A stretch of DNA of 64,000 bases. It comes from Tissierellaceae bacterium (lineage in GTDB: Bacteria; Bacillota; Clostridia; Tissierellales; Tissierellaceae). Shown here piece by piece: positions 25,833 to 35,566 of this stretch. A model generated the notes under the pieces. The model made no database searches, had not been told where the DNA came from, and saw only the letters and a program-made list of their open reading frames with translations. Every line of letters starts with the position of its first letter. Positions within the stretch are counted from its first letter, which is position 1. The position numbers were made by a program, and so were the translations under genes. The stretch is from the NCBI GenBank assembly GCA_018434075.1, contig JAHDQA010000076.1, positions 1 to 64,000 of the forward strand, given 5' to 3'.

Positions 25833-26396
25833 TTGTTTATAGAAGTCATTATAATATCTATACTCATAGCCTTTTTAAGAGGAGGAAAACTTAATAATCT
25901 TACATATGTTCGCATCAAAGGGATTGGATTTATGATACTTGGACTTGTCATCTACTCTATCTCAATAAGATATATTGCAAATACAAACAATGAAATCTCA
26001 AAAATTCTATTTTCAAATTTATCAATCATAAATATAATCACATTCGGATTAATATTATTTGGCTTATATAAAAATAAAAATATATCTGGAATAAAAACAT
26101 CTATGATTGGAATAATTCTAAACCTGCTTCCAACTGTCGCAAATGGCGGGCGAATGCCTGTGTCAAAAAATGCACTTGAAAAATTAAACATGATTGATCA
26201 ACTAAAAGTCCTAGAAGAAGACATCGTAATCACCCACACTCTCATGACAAATTCAACTAAATTTAAATTCCTTTCGGATATAATACCAGTTAAATACTTC
26301 TTGCCTAAAGTAATAAGCATAGGGGATATAGCATTATCCATAGGCATATTTCTAATGATTCAGAAATTTATGACTTCTAAAGATGTGTTGCAGTAA
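25833..26396 (+). CDS. DUF5317 family membrane protein
   Basis: 187 residues with four or five hydrophobic segments. The start FIEVIIISILIAFLRGGKL and the conserved loop LLPTVANGGRMPVS, plus DIIPV near the end, match the DUF5317 family of Firmicute membrane proteins of unknown function. It uses a TTG start at 25833 behind AGGGGTGATC. It lies between rubrerythrin and the CapA-like gene; nothing in the context gives a function. Confidence 0.8.
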   Translation: MFIEVIIISILIAFLRGGKLNNLTYVRIKGIGFMILGLVIYSISIRYIANTNNEISKILFSNLSIINIITFGLILFGLYKNKNISGIKTSMIGIILNLLPTVANGGRMPVSKNALEKLNMIDQLKVLEEDIVITHTLMTNSTKFKFLSDIIPVKYFLPKVISIGDIALSIGIFLMIQKFMTSKDVLQ

Positions 26397-26445
26397 ATTT
26401 TCATAAGATGTACAATTGTACTATAGTTAAATGGGAGTGGATTAG

Positions 26446-27648
26446 ATGAAAAGAGGTATGAGATATATAATTGCAGTATTGATATTGTCGATATTATCTG
26501 GATGCAGCAGCGTATATACTCAACCTGAAGCATCGCAGACCGATATTGATGAAAACGTTACCAGAGAAGAGTTGACTCCTGCATTAGAAGAACCACCTGA
26601 AACAGTTGAAAAAAATACAGAAATAGACATCCTTTTTGCCGGAGATATCATGCTTCATATGCCGCAAATAAATAGTGCAAAAGTTTCTTTAGGATATGAT
26701 TTTACTCCGCCATTTCAATATGTAAAGCCATATGTAGAAAAAGCAGACTTTGCTATTGCAAACATAGAAACATCCTTTTCAGATAAGGATAAACCCTTTA
26801 GCGGATTTCCTCTATTCAATTCACCTGTAGAAATTTTAGATGCAATAAAACTCACTGGTTTTGATTTACTTTCAACAGCTAATAATCATGTACTTGATCA
26901 AGGCAGAGATGGAATTATCAAGATGATTGATGAAATAGATAAAAGAGAATTGCTCTATGTCGGCACAAGTAAAGACATTTACACGCCTTACAGGATTGTT
27001 GATGTAGAGGGCATAAAGATTGGAATAATGACTTATGCTTTTTACTTAAACGGTTTAAACAGCCGATTAACTGACGATGAAAGAGGTAGAATGATAAATG
27101 TATTTGAAGAAAAAAGAGCTATAAAAGACATTGAAAACGCAAAAGCAGACGGAGCAGAATTTATAATACTCTTTTTGCATTGGGGAAATGAGTATCAAAC
27201 AACTGCAAGCGACTATCAAAGGCAAACTGCGAAAACACTTGCAGAAAATGGAGCTGATATAATCATAGGCTCTCATCCCCATGTGATACAAGACAGTGAA
27301 ACTATAGATGTAGGAAATAAAAAAGTAAATGTTTTTTATTCGCTCGGAAATTTTTATTCTAATCAAAGAAAAGAAACCATGGGCAACTCACTCACAGAAG
27401 ATGGCGCTATGCTAAATTTACATATAGTTAAAGATAATCTTTCAAATGAAGTCAAATTAGAAAGAGTTACGCCAATACCAACATGGGTTTACAAGAGAAA
27501 AACAAATGAAAAAAATGAATACTTTATTTTGCCTGTAAAAGATGCCCTTGACGGAAATCTAGACATAGACTTACCTGAAGGTGTTTTAACGAGGCTAAAG
27601 AAAAGTTATGAAGATACCTCTACACAGCTTAATTTATATAAAAATTGA
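26446..27648 (+). CDS. CapA-family metallophosphatase-like lipoprotein
   Basis: 400 residues. A lipoprotein signal ends in the lipobox ILSGC with Cys20. The mature part is a CapA/PgsA-type calcineurin-fold domain: LFAGDIMLHMPQ, DFAIANIETSFS, STANNHVLDQG, ILFLHWGNEY and IIGSHPHVIQ supply the Asp, Asn and His residues expected of the fold. CapA proteins take part in poly-gamma-glutamate capsule production; no capBC genes are nearby, so the substrate here is open. The ATG follows GGGAGTGG. Confidence 0.92.
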   Translation: MKRGMRYIIAVLILSILSGCSSVYTQPEASQTDIDENVTREELTPALEEPPETVEKNTEIDILFAGDIMLHMPQINSAKVSLGYDFTPPFQYVKPYVEKADFAIANIETSFSDKDKPFSGFPLFNSPVEILDAIKLTGFDLLSTANNHVLDQGRDGIIKMIDEIDKRELLYVGTSKDIYTPYRIVDVEGIKIGIMTYAFYLNGLNSRLTDDERGRMINVFEEKRAIKDIENAKADGAEFIILFLHWGNEYQTTASDYQRQTAKTLAENGADIIIGSHPHVIQDSETIDVGNKKVNVFYSLGNFYSNQRKETMGNSLTEDGAMLNLHIVKDNLSNEVKLERVTPIPTWVYKRKTNEKNEYFILPVKDALDGNLDIDLPEGVLTRLKKSYEDTSTQLNLYKN

Positions 27649-27675
27649 CACAAATAACTTTCATTAATGTATAAT
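27645..27675 (+). promoter_or_regulatory. Possible promoter of the cdaA operon
   Basis: TTGACA (27645-27650) and TATAAT (27670-27675) are both consensus, but the spacer is 19 bases, longer than optimal. It overlaps the end of the CapA gene. Confidence 0.5.
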
Positions 27676-27708
27676 ATAAGAATAGACTAATGCAAAGGAT
27701 GGGAGCCC

Positions 27709-28536
27709 ATGCAAAGTATAATAAATTCCTTCATAAACATAAGAATAAGAGATATCATAGACATTCTCATAGTCGCTTTTGTATTATACAGGATATTGCT
27801 TTTAATTAAAGAAACACGTGCAGAGCAATTGATGAAAGGTATAGGCATATTGCTAATACTAACTAAACTGAGCGAATGGGCAGAGTTATACACTATAAAT
27901 TGGATACTTAGCAATGCTATGACCGTAGGAACGTTGGCGCTGTTAATAGTCTTCCAGCCAGAACTTAGAAGAGGACTCGAATCTCTTGGAAGGAGCAGAT
28001 TTTTTACAAAATCTTTTGTAGACATCAGGACAGAAAACATGACAAAAGTTGTTGATGAGATAGTAGAAGCATGTGCTTCTCTGTCAAGACAAAAAATAGG
28101 AGCTCTAATGGTATTTGAAAGGCAGACTGGACTAAACGAAATAGTGGAGACAGGAACTAAGATAAATGGCAATGTAAGCGCAGACTTACTCATAAATATA
28201 TTCATACCAAATACACCGCTTCATGATGGGGCAGTAATCATCAAAGACAACATAATAAAAGCTGCCGCTTGTTTTTTGCCTCTTTCAGAAAGCAGCGTAA
28301 TATCAAGAGAATTAGGCACAAGACATAGAGCAGCAATAGGAATAACTGAAAGGTCTGACAGCTTGGCTGTTATTGTGTCTGAAGAAACAGGAGCTATATC
28401 AGTTGCTGAAAACGGCAACATATCTAGATATATCGATCCAGAAACTTTAAAGGAGATCTTACTCAACATGTACAAACCCAAGAGTGGAAAAGATTCATTC
28501 TTGAAATGGAGGTCCAAATATGGAAAAGAGGAATAA
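27709..28536 (+). CDS. cdaA: Diadenylate cyclase CdaA
   Basis: 275 residues. Three N-terminal membrane segments precede the DAC domain with LHDGAVII (DGA motif) and GTRHRAAIG (RHR motif), which bind ATP and catalyse cyclic di-AMP formation. It is the housekeeping c-di-AMP synthase of Firmicutes, tied to potassium and cell wall homeostasis. It overlaps cdaR by 17 bases, the standard cdaA-cdaR pairing. glmM, often the third gene, does not follow here. Confidence 0.96.
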   Translation: MQSIINSFINIRIRDIIDILIVAFVLYRILLLIKETRAEQLMKGIGILLILTKLSEWAELYTINWILSNAMTVGTLALLIVFQPELRRGLESLGRSRFFTKSFVDIRTENMTKVVDEIVEACASLSRQKIGALMVFERQTGLNEIVETGTKINGNVSADLLINIFIPNTPLHDGAVIIKDNIIKAAACFLPLSESSVISRELGTRHRAAIGITERSDSLAVIVSEETGAISVAENGNISRYIDPETLKEILLNMYKPKSGKDSFLKWRSKYGKEE

Positions 28537-29737
28537 TAATTTATCCTTAAAACTAGCAACTTTGGTAGTGGCGATACTTCTATGGAGTTATGTTATGAGT
28601 GAGGTCAATCCTGTAATAAGAAAGGAATTTAAAAATATAACGGTAAATTATTTAAATGTGCAATCCTTGGAAAGACAAGGTCTTGTGATAATGAGCCCAG
28701 AAAGTGCCAAAGTAAATGTAGAGATAACTGGGAAGAAAAAAGAAGTAGACAAAGTGTTAGCTTCAAACATATACGCAGAAGTTGACTTGTCTGGCTATGG
28801 AGAAGGACAAGTTAGAGTGCCTATCTCGGTTAAACTCTTAAACAACACCGCGGATGTTTCAGTAAGCAATATTTCACCACAAGAAGTTTTGTTTACACTT
28901 GAAAAGACTATACCTAAAGAAATAACCATAACTCCTGAGACTATCGGAGAATTGCCTGAAAAATATGTTGTGGGAGAAATTGTATCCGAACCTGAAACAA
29001 TAATCATAAGAGGCCCAAGGAGCTGGGTAAACGAAGTCGACAAAGCTGTGGCAACAGTCGATGTGACAAATAAGACAAAAGACTTTACCGACACTGTCCC
29101 TATAAAGCTATTAAATGGCGAAGGAGAAGAAGTGGTTGGAGTTGAAAAAGAGCCAAGTTTTGCAAAACTCACAGTTCCTATACTTCAAACTAAAGACTTG
29201 CCAGTAGAATTGGTCATTGAAGGAGACACTCCAGAAAATATATCTATAACAAATATTTTGGTAAATCCAAGCACAGTCACCGTAAAAGGCCACGAAGAAA
29301 TCAACAGCTTGACTAAAATAGAAACTAAACCTGTAGATGTAAATCAACTTTTAGATGTAAACACTATAGAAGTGGAGTTAGATCTTCCAGAAGGAGTAGA
29401 GCTTCTAGATCCAAACATAAAAGTTGTTGTGACCTATACATTAGAAGAGACAGTCGAGAAGAGCTTTCAATATAAAGTCAGCGAAATGGAAATATTAAAT
29501 TTATCCAGAGATCTAAAGCTTGACGATGAAAGCTTAAATAAGACAGTGACGGTGACAATTAAAGGCTTAAAAGCAAATCTGGATAATGTCGATAAAAATG
29601 ATTTGACACCTTCTGTCGATTTAAGAGACTTAGGCGAAGGAACTCACCAAGTGACACTCACTTGGCCAACTGTAGAAAATATAATCATATCAAAAGTAGA
29701 CCCTGAAACATTAAATATAAGTTTAATCAATAATTAA
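28520..29737 (+). CDS. cdaR: YbbR-domain protein CdaR
   Basis: 405 residues: one N-terminal membrane anchor (LKLATLVVAILLWSYVMSE) followed by about four extracytoplasmic YbbR repeats. CdaR binds and modulates CdaA. Its start codon lies within the end of cdaA. The butyrate kinase gene begins 11 bases after its stop without a terminator, so the c-di-AMP and fermentation genes may be cotranscribed. Confidence 0.93.
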   Translation: MEKRNNNLSLKLATLVVAILLWSYVMSEVNPVIRKEFKNITVNYLNVQSLERQGLVIMSPESAKVNVEITGKKKEVDKVLASNIYAEVDLSGYGEGQVRVPISVKLLNNTADVSVSNISPQEVLFTLEKTIPKEITITPETIGELPEKYVVGEIVSEPETIIIRGPRSWVNEVDKAVATVDVTNKTKDFTDTVPIKLLNGEGEEVVGVEKEPSFAKLTVPILQTKDLPVELVIEGDTPENISITNILVNPSTVTVKGHEEINSLTKIETKPVDVNQLLDVNTIEVELDLPEGVELLDPNIKVVVTYTLEETVEKSFQYKVSEMEILNLSRDLKLDDESLNKTVTVTIKGLKANLDNVDKNDLTPSVDLRDLGEGTHQVTLTWPTVENIIISKVDPETLNISLINN

Positions 29738-29748
29738 GGGGGAAATTT

Positions 29749-30837
29749 ATGGAAAAAAGATATGTTTTAGCTATCAATCCTGGCTCGACATCAACAAAAG
29801 TCTCCTTGTTTGAAGGGGAAAAAGAAGTAAAATCCAAAAAGCTCGAACACGATAAAAAGGATTTAGAGAATTTCGATCGCATTATTGACCAGTTTTCGTA
29901 CAGGCTCAAAGCTATCGAAGATTGGCTAAATGAAGAAAACATAAGCCTTGAATCCTTAAGAGCAGTAGTTGGCAGAGGTGGGCTTTTAAGACCAATGCCA
30001 AGTGGGACATATCTTGTAACTGACGCAATGATACTCGATCTTCAAATAGGCATACAAGGCGAACACGCATCTAACTTAGGAGGAATACTCGCAAAGCATT
30101 TGGCAGATAAATTGGGCATCAACGCTTATATAGTAGATCCTGTTGCGGTGGACGAGTTTGAAGATGTCGCGAGGATTTCAGGACTCAAAGAAATCCCGCG
30201 AAGATCTCTTGTGCACGCACTAAATATCAAGGCCGTCTGCCACAGATATGCAGATGAAAAGGGGAAGAAAATAGAAGAATTAAATTTAGTCATAGCTCAT
30301 CTAGGTGGCGGGATATCAATATCTCCAATCAAAAACGGAAGGATTGTAGATACAAACAATGCAAATCAAATGGGACCATTTTCACCTGAAAGATCTGGAA
30401 CACTTCCGGTAGGCGATTTAGTAGAGCTATGTTTCTCAGGTAAATACAATGAGAGAGAATTAAAGAAAATGACACATGGAAAAGGTGGACTTGTGTCGTA
30501 TTTAGGGACATTCGATGGGAGAGAAGTCTTAAAGAGAATAGAAGATGGCGACATTTACGCCAAATTAATCTACGATGCGATGTGCTACCAAATAGGAAAA
30601 GAAATAGCTTCAATGGCAACAGTCTTAAAGGGAAATGTAGAAGCAATTATAATCACTGGAGGACTGGCTTACTCAAATTATTTGATTGAAAAAGTTAAAG
30701 AAATGGTAAGCTTTATAGCGCCCATTTATATATATCCTGGAGAAGACGAGATGAGAGCATTAAACGAAGGCGTGCTCAGGGTATTAAACAATGAAGAAAA
30801 TGCAAAAATCTATGAAGAAGAGGTGGAAAAATGGTAG
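29749..30837 (+). CDS. buk: Butyrate kinase (first copy)
   Basis: 362 residues, ASKHA-fold acyl kinase. The phosphate motif [33 protein letters not shown] and IITGGLAY match the butyrate/branched-chain fatty acid kinase branch rather than acetate kinase. It converts acyl-phosphate and ADP to acid and ATP. It overlaps the ptb gene by 7 bases and a second kinase follows ptb, so the pair may differ in acyl preference (butyryl against isobutyryl or isovaleryl). Confidence 0.94.
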   Translation: MEKRYVLAINPGSTSTKVSLFEGEKEVKSKKLEHDKKDLENFDRIIDQFSYRLKAIEDWLNEENISLESLRAVVGRGGLLRPMPSGTYLVTDAMILDLQIGIQGEHASNLGGILAKHLADKLGINAYIVDPVAVDEFEDVARISGLKEIPRRSLVHALNIKAVCHRYADEKGKKIEELNLVIAHLGGGISISPIKNGRIVDTNNANQMGPFSPERSGTLPVGDLVELCFSGKYNERELKKMTHGKGGLVSYLGTFDGREVLKRIEDGDIYAKLIYDAMCYQIGKEIASMATVLKGNVEAIIITGGLAYSNYLIEKVKEMVSFIAPIYIYPGEDEMRALNEGVLRVLNNEENAKIYEEEVEKW

Positions 30838-31730
30838 AAACATTTGAAAGCTTATTTGAAAAAGCTAAAAACAATGGCCCTAAAAAAATCGCAGTAGCAG
30901 TAGCACAAGACGAAGATGTATTGGGAGCCATTAAATTAGCACATGAAAATAAGATAGTAGATCCCATTTTAGTAGGCGATGAAGAAAAAATAAGAGAAAT
31001 TGCAAAAGAAATTGGTTTTGACTTGTCAAACATCGAAATCATAGACGAAAAAGATGGATCATTAGCTGCAAGAAAAGCCACAGAACTGGTAAGTTCAGGA
31101 AAAGCTTGTGTGCTTATGAAAGGCCTCATAGACACATCGATCATCATGAAACAAGTTCTAGACCATGAAATAGGGCTAAGGACAGGAAATGTCATAAGCC
31201 ACATCGCGCTGTTTGAAGTTCCAACATACCATAAGATGTTTATAGTAACAGACGCAGCCATGCTAATAGCACCTGATTTAAATCAGAAAAAGGGCATCAT
31301 TGAAAACGCTGTCAGCATAGCACACAAACTTGGAGTTGAGACGCCAAAAGTTGCAGTACTAGCAGCCAAAGAAAAAGTATCTGAAAAAATGGAAGCAACA
31401 GTACACGCAAAGCTATTAAAAGAGATGAATGAAAGAGGAGAAATAAAGGGCTGCATTGTAGATGGACCATTTGCGCTAGACAATGCAGTAAGCAAAGAAT
31501 CTGCTCGAATAAAAGGCATAAAGAGTGAAGTAGCAGGAGATGCTGACATTCTTTTAGTGCCAGATATCGAAGCGGGGAATGTTTTGTACAAAGCGCTTAC
31601 ATTTTTAGCAAATGCAAAATCAGCAGGGCTAATAGTTGGAGCTAGAAACCCAATTGTGCTGACTTCAAGGGCAGACAGTGAAGAAGCAAAATTAAACTCC
31701 ATAGTACTAGCTACACTAATGGCAAATTAG
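30831..31730 (+). CDS. ptb: Phosphate butyryltransferase
   Basis: 299 residues, phosphotransacylase family. It exchanges CoA for phosphate on butyryl- or branched-chain acyl-CoA, supplying the kinases on either side. Family features include KIAVAVAQDEDVL near the start, CVLMKGLIDTS, VDGPFALDNAVS and the C-terminal LVPDIEAGNVLYKALTFLAN. It is flanked by two buk genes and stands upstream of an oxidoreductase that would produce its substrate. Confidence 0.95.
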   Translation: MVETFESLFEKAKNNGPKKIAVAVAQDEDVLGAIKLAHENKIVDPILVGDEEKIREIAKEIGFDLSNIEIIDEKDGSLAARKATELVSSGKACVLMKGLIDTSIIMKQVLDHEIGLRTGNVISHIALFEVPTYHKMFIVTDAAMLIAPDLNQKKGIIENAVSIAHKLGVETPKVAVLAAKEKVSEKMEATVHAKLLKEMNERGEIKGCIVDGPFALDNAVSKESARIKGIKSEVAGDADILLVPDIEAGNVLYKALTFLANAKSAGLIVGARNPIVLTSRADSEEAKLNSIVLATLMAN

Positions 31731-31739
31731 GAGGAAAAC

Positions 31740-32816
31740 ATGGCAAAACATAAAATATTAACTATAAATCCAGGTTCAACTTCAACTAAAATCGCAGTAT
31801 TTGAAGACGAAAATCAAATTTTTGAAGAAACTCTAAGACATGATGTAGATGTAATAGGAAAATACAAATCAATAGTTGACCAATATGAATTTAGAAAAGA
31901 CATCATAATAAATTCATTAGAGAAAAACAACATAAAAATCCAAGAGCTAGATGCGGTAGTCGGCAGAGGTGGCATGTTAAAACCAATCGAAAGTGGAACA
32001 TATGAAGTGAATGAAGCGATGCTAAATGACTTGAAACAAGCTAAATATGGAGAACATGCTTCAAACTTGGGTGCGCTTTTGGCATATGAAATAGCTAAAT
32101 CAATAGGTAAAAAAGCATATATAGTTGACCCTGTAGTTGTAGACGAATTAGATGATGTTGCACGTATATCAGGCTTAAACTTAATAGAAAGGCGAAGCGT
32201 GCTGCACGCACTAAATCAAAAAGCAGTAGCTAGAAGATTTGCAAATGAAACGCATAAAAAATACGAAGATTTAAATTTAATCGTCACTCATTTAGGTGGT
32301 GGGGTATCAGTAGGTGCCCATAAAAAAGGAAGAGTAGTGGAAGTAGCAAACGCATTAGATGGAGATGGGCCATTTTCGCCAGAAAGAACTGGAGCGCTCC
32401 CAGTAGGAGACTTAATCAGCCTCTGTTTCTCAGGCAAATACACAAAAGAAGAAATAAAGAAAATGTTAGTAGGAAAAGGTGGGCTTGTGTCATATCTTGG
32501 CACCAATGATGCAAGAGAAGTTGTAAAGATGATACAAAATGGCGATAAATACGCAGAATTGGTATTTTACGCAATGGCATATCAAATCAGCAAAGAAATT
32601 GGAGCTTGCGCAGCAGTATTGAAAGGCGATGTCGACCAAATAATACTTACGGGTGGAATTGCATACAATGAAACATTTACAACATGGATAAAAGAGATGG
32701 TTGGATTTATTGCACCAATCACAATTTATCCCGGAGAAGATGAATTAAAAGCACTTGCACTAGGCGGGCTTAGGGTGTTAAATGATGAAGAAAAAGCAAA
32801 AGAATACATTGGTTAG
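31740..32816 (+). CDS. buk: Butyrate kinase (second copy)
   Basis: 358 residues, same family as the copy at 29749-30837 with clear but incomplete identity ([43 protein letters not shown]). Both copies look complete and keep the nucleotide-binding residues. The ATG follows AGGAGGAAAAC. Divergence between the copies argues against a recent duplication and for distinct acyl substrates, which is inference. Confidence 0.94.
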   Translation: MAKHKILTINPGSTSTKIAVFEDENQIFEETLRHDVDVIGKYKSIVDQYEFRKDIIINSLEKNNIKIQELDAVVGRGGMLKPIESGTYEVNEAMLNDLKQAKYGEHASNLGALLAYEIAKSIGKKAYIVDPVVVDELDDVARISGLNLIERRSVLHALNQKAVARRFANETHKKYEDLNLIVTHLGGGVSVGAHKKGRVVEVANALDGDGPFSPERTGALPVGDLISLCFSGKYTKEEIKKMLVGKGGLVSYLGTNDAREVVKMIQNGDKYAELVFYAMAYQISKEIGACAAVLKGDVDQIILTGGIAYNETFTTWIKEMVGFIAPITIYPGEDELKALALGGLRVLNDEEKAKEYIG

Positions 32817-32824
32817 GTGAATAA

Positions 32825-33499
32825 ATGTTAAACGATAGAAGAATAAGAATCATAACTGGCCACTATGGCAGTGGCAAGACAGAATTTAGCATAAACTATG
32901 CAATAAAATTAAGCGAATTAAATAAAAAAGTAGCACTTTGCGATCTCGATGTAGTAAACCTCTACTTTAGAAGCAGAGAAAAAGAAGATATTTTAAAAGA
33001 AAAAGGTATAAGAGTAATCGCAAGCTCAATGAGAGGAAATGCAGTAGATATACCTGCAATCTCAAGCGAAGTGCTCGCGCCGATTGAAGATAAATCTTAC
33101 GACGCGGTGTTTGATGTGGGAGGAGATCCAGCAGGAGCAAGGACCTTAGGCAGATATAAACCTTTCTTAAAAGAAGAAGACTATGACATGTTCATAGTAG
33201 TAAATGCAAACAGGCCTGAAACCATGACAAAAGAAAAAGTATTGGAATATATCGTAAAGATTGAAGATACATCTAGACTTAAAGTGACAGGACTTATAAA
33301 CAACACCCATATGCTAAAACAAACAAAACTTGAAGATGTGCTAAAGGGATATGAACTAGCAAATGAGGTATCTTTGGCCACTGGCCTTGATATAAAGTAC
33401 AATGTGTGCTTAGAAGCACTTAAAGAACAATTACCAACAAATTTAAAAGGAGAGATTTTTCCCATTAAACTATATATGAGGGAAGAATGGATGATTTAA
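32825..33499 (+). CDS. P-loop ATPase of unknown role in the oxidoreductase operon
   Basis: 224 residues. A Walker A-type loop ITGHYGSGKTEFSINYA opens the protein, followed by a MinD/ParA-like switch ALCDLDVVNLYFRSRE and DAVFDVGGDPAGARTLG. It belongs to a conserved group of ATP-binding proteins that recurs beside 2-oxoacid oxidoreductase genes in clostridia, with no assigned function that I know. Its position between acyl kinases and the ferredoxin subunit suggests maturation or metal/cofactor insertion for the oxidoreductase; this is a guess from context. Confidence 0.8.
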   Translation: MLNDRRIRIITGHYGSGKTEFSINYAIKLSELNKKVALCDLDVVNLYFRSREKEDILKEKGIRVIASSMRGNAVDIPAISSEVLAPIEDKSYDAVFDVGGDPAGARTLGRYKPFLKEEDYDMFIVVNANRPETMTKEKVLEYIVKIEDTSRLKVTGLINNTHMLKQTKLEDVLKGYELANEVSLATGLDIKYNVCLEALKEQLPTNLKGEIFPIKLYMREEWMI

Positions 33500-33516
33500 A
33501 AGGGGGATTCTAGAAA

Positions 33517-33744
33517 ATGGCGAAAGCAAGTGGCAGAGTTACATTTGATGAAGACATGTGCAAGGGCTGTGGACTTTGTGTAACAGTATGTCCGGTTAAC
33601 ATCATACAACTTGACACTGGGAAATTGAATAAAAAAGGATATTACCCAGCAAGTGTTAAAGATGAAGACATGGGAAAATGCATTTCTTGTGCGAACTGCG
33701 CAATGATATGTCCAGATGTCGTTATCACAGTAGAAAGATTATAA
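33517..33744 (+). CDS. vorD: 2-oxoacid:ferredoxin oxidoreductase delta subunit (2x[4Fe-4S] ferredoxin)
   Basis: 75 residues with two cysteine motifs, CKGCGLCVTVCPV and CISCANCAMICPD, each for one 4Fe-4S cluster. It carries electrons from the thiamine subunit to ferredoxin. First of four oxidoreductase genes in the order delta-alpha-beta-gamma. ATG behind AAAGGGGGATTCTAGAAA. Confidence 0.88.
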   Translation: MAKASGRVTFDEDMCKGCGLCVTVCPVNIIQLDTGKLNKKGYYPASVKDEDMGKCISCANCAMICPDVVITVERL

Positions 33745-33756
33745 GGAGGGTCACAT

Positions 33757-34818
33757 ATGTCTAAAGTTCTCATGAAAGGGAATGAAGCAGTAGGAGCAGC
33801 TGCAATTGCTGCTGGGTGTAGATATTTCTTTGGCTACCCAATAACGCCACAAAGTGAAGTTCCCGAGTACTTATCCAGAGAGTTACCTAAAGTAGGAGGA
33901 GTATTTGTACAAGCCGAATCAGAAGTAGCAGCTATCAATATGGTATATGGAGCAGCTGGAGCAGGTGGGAGGGTTTTGACCTCATCATCAAGTCCGGGAA
34001 TTGCACTTAAACAAGAGGGCATATCATATCTAGCAGGAGCTGAACTACCATGTGTCATCGTTGACATGATGAGAGGTGGACCAGGGCTTGGAAGCATACA
34101 GCCATCACAAACAGATTACTTTTTAGCTACAAGAGGAGGCGGAAACGGAGACTATAGACTCCTAGTGCTAGCACCATCAGATGTCCAAGAATTAGTAGAT
34201 TTAATAATGCTCGGATTTGACCTTGCAGACGAATACAGAAATCCCGTCATGGTATTAGGCGATGGTATGATTGGTCAAATGATGGAGCCAGTTGAGTTTA
34301 AAGAAGATTTAAAAAGAGAAGCCCCAGAAAAACCATGGGCAACAACAGGCACAAAAGGAGCAAGAAAACCAAATATCATAAACTCACTTTACTTAGAAGC
34401 GGAATTACTAGAAGAACACAATCATCACCTTCAAGCAAAATACGAAAAGATGAGAGAAAAAGAAGTCAGAGTAGAGACATATAACATAGAAGATGCGGAC
34501 TTAGTGTTTGCAGCATACGGAACTACTGCTCGTATAGTAAAGACTGCAATTGCAAAATTAGAAGAAGAAGGGTATAAAGTAGGGCTTATTAGACCAATAA
34601 CTCTATTCCCATATCCATACGACGCATTTAAAAATATAAATCCAAACTGCAAAGGTATTTTAACAGTTGAAATGAATGCAGGACAGATGTTAGATGATGT
34701 TAAGATAGCAGTAGAAGGCAAAATTCCAACTCACTTTTATGGAAGAACAGGCGGAATGGTACCAGGACCTGCTGAAATTGCTGACAAAGCAAGAGAGATT
34801 TTAGGAGGTGGCAGATAA
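33757..34818 (+). CDS. vorB: 2-oxoacid (3-methyl-2-oxobutanoate) :ferredoxin oxidoreductase alpha subunit
   Basis: 353 residues, the length of VorB-type alpha subunits. GNEAVGAAAIAAGCRYFFGYPITPQSEVPEY and QAESEVAAINMVYGAAGAG are the diagnostic start, and the C-terminal domain has VFAAYGTTARIVK. With its partners it decarboxylates a 2-oxoacid to acyl-CoA, reducing ferredoxin. Linkage to ptb and buk supports branched-chain 2-oxoacids from valine, leucine and isoleucine, but 2-oxoglutarate or others cannot be excluded by sequence. Its stop overlaps the next start by one base. Confidence 0.88.
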   Translation: MSKVLMKGNEAVGAAAIAAGCRYFFGYPITPQSEVPEYLSRELPKVGGVFVQAESEVAAINMVYGAAGAGGRVLTSSSSPGIALKQEGISYLAGAELPCVIVDMMRGGPGLGSIQPSQTDYFLATRGGGNGDYRLLVLAPSDVQELVDLIMLGFDLADEYRNPVMVLGDGMIGQMMEPVEFKEDLKREAPEKPWATTGTKGARKPNIINSLYLEAELLEEHNHHLQAKYEKMREKEVRVETYNIEDADLVFAAYGTTARIVKTAIAKLEEEGYKVGLIRPITLFPYPYDAFKNINPNCKGILTVEMNAGQMLDDVKIAVEGKIPTHFYGRTGGMVPGPAEIADKAREILGGGR

Positions 34819-35564
34819 TGGCAGTTATATTTCAAAAAACAAGAGGTTTAACTGATGTTCCAACTCACTACTGCCCAGGCTGTACACATGGAATAATACA
34901 CAGACTTGTAGCAGAATGTCTTGAAGAACTAGGAGTATTGGACGATGCAATAGGAGTAGCGCCAGTAGGCTGTTCAGTAATGGCATACAAATATTTCAAC
35001 TGCGATATGCACGAAGCAGCACATGGAAGAGCGCCAGCTGTAGCTACAGGGATAAAAAGGGTAAGACCAGATAATTTTGTATTCACATATCAAGGCGATG
35101 GAGACTTAGCTTCCATTGGAACCGCTGAAATTGTACATGCTGCACACAGGGGAGAAAAAATATCAACTATATTTGTAAACAATGCAATATATGGCATGAC
35201 AGGCGGACAAATGGCACCAACTACACTAGTTGGCCAAAAGACAACAACATCTCCATATGGGAGAGATAAGGAAACTCAAGGCAGCCCTATAAGAATGTCA
35301 GAACTTTTAGCAACAATAGAAGGAGCAGCATTTGTTGAAAGAGTAGCGGTTGACACTCCAGCCAACATAAGAAAAGCTAAAAAAGCAATAAAAGAATGTT
35401 TCCAAGTACAAATAGATAGAAAAGGCTTTGGAATAGTAGAAGTGCTTTCAACTTGTCCAACAAACTGGGGCTTGACTCCGCCAGAAGCACTAAAATGGCT
35501 TGAAAAGAACATGATGCCATATTATCCTTTAGGGAATTTCAAAAGACCAGAGGAGGTAAAATAA
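34818..35564 (+). CDS. 2-oxoacid:ferredoxin oxidoreductase beta subunit (thiamine diphosphate-binding)
   Basis: 248 residues. CPGCTHGIIHRL and GCSVMAYKYF precede the thiamine diphosphate and magnesium motif GDGDLASIGTAEIVHAAHRGEKISTIFVNN; cysteines of the first motifs are conserved in this subunit class. It holds the catalytic cofactor. The TAATG junction with the alpha subunit implies coupled translation. Confidence 0.9.
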   Translation: MAVIFQKTRGLTDVPTHYCPGCTHGIIHRLVAECLEELGVLDDAIGVAPVGCSVMAYKYFNCDMHEAAHGRAPAVATGIKRVRPDNFVFTYQGDGDLASIGTAEIVHAAHRGEKISTIFVNNAIYGMTGGQMAPTTLVGQKTTTSPYGRDKETQGSPIRMSELLATIEGAAFVERVAVDTPANIRKAKKAIKECFQVQIDRKGFGIVEVLSTCPTNWGLTPPEALKWLEKNMMPYYPLGNFKRPEEVK

Positions 35565-35566
35565 TT

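Noticed and set aside
26405..26430. GTACAATTGTAC palindrome as an operator for the CapA-like gene
   Set aside because: Only 12 bases in AT-rich DNA and no clear promoter around it.
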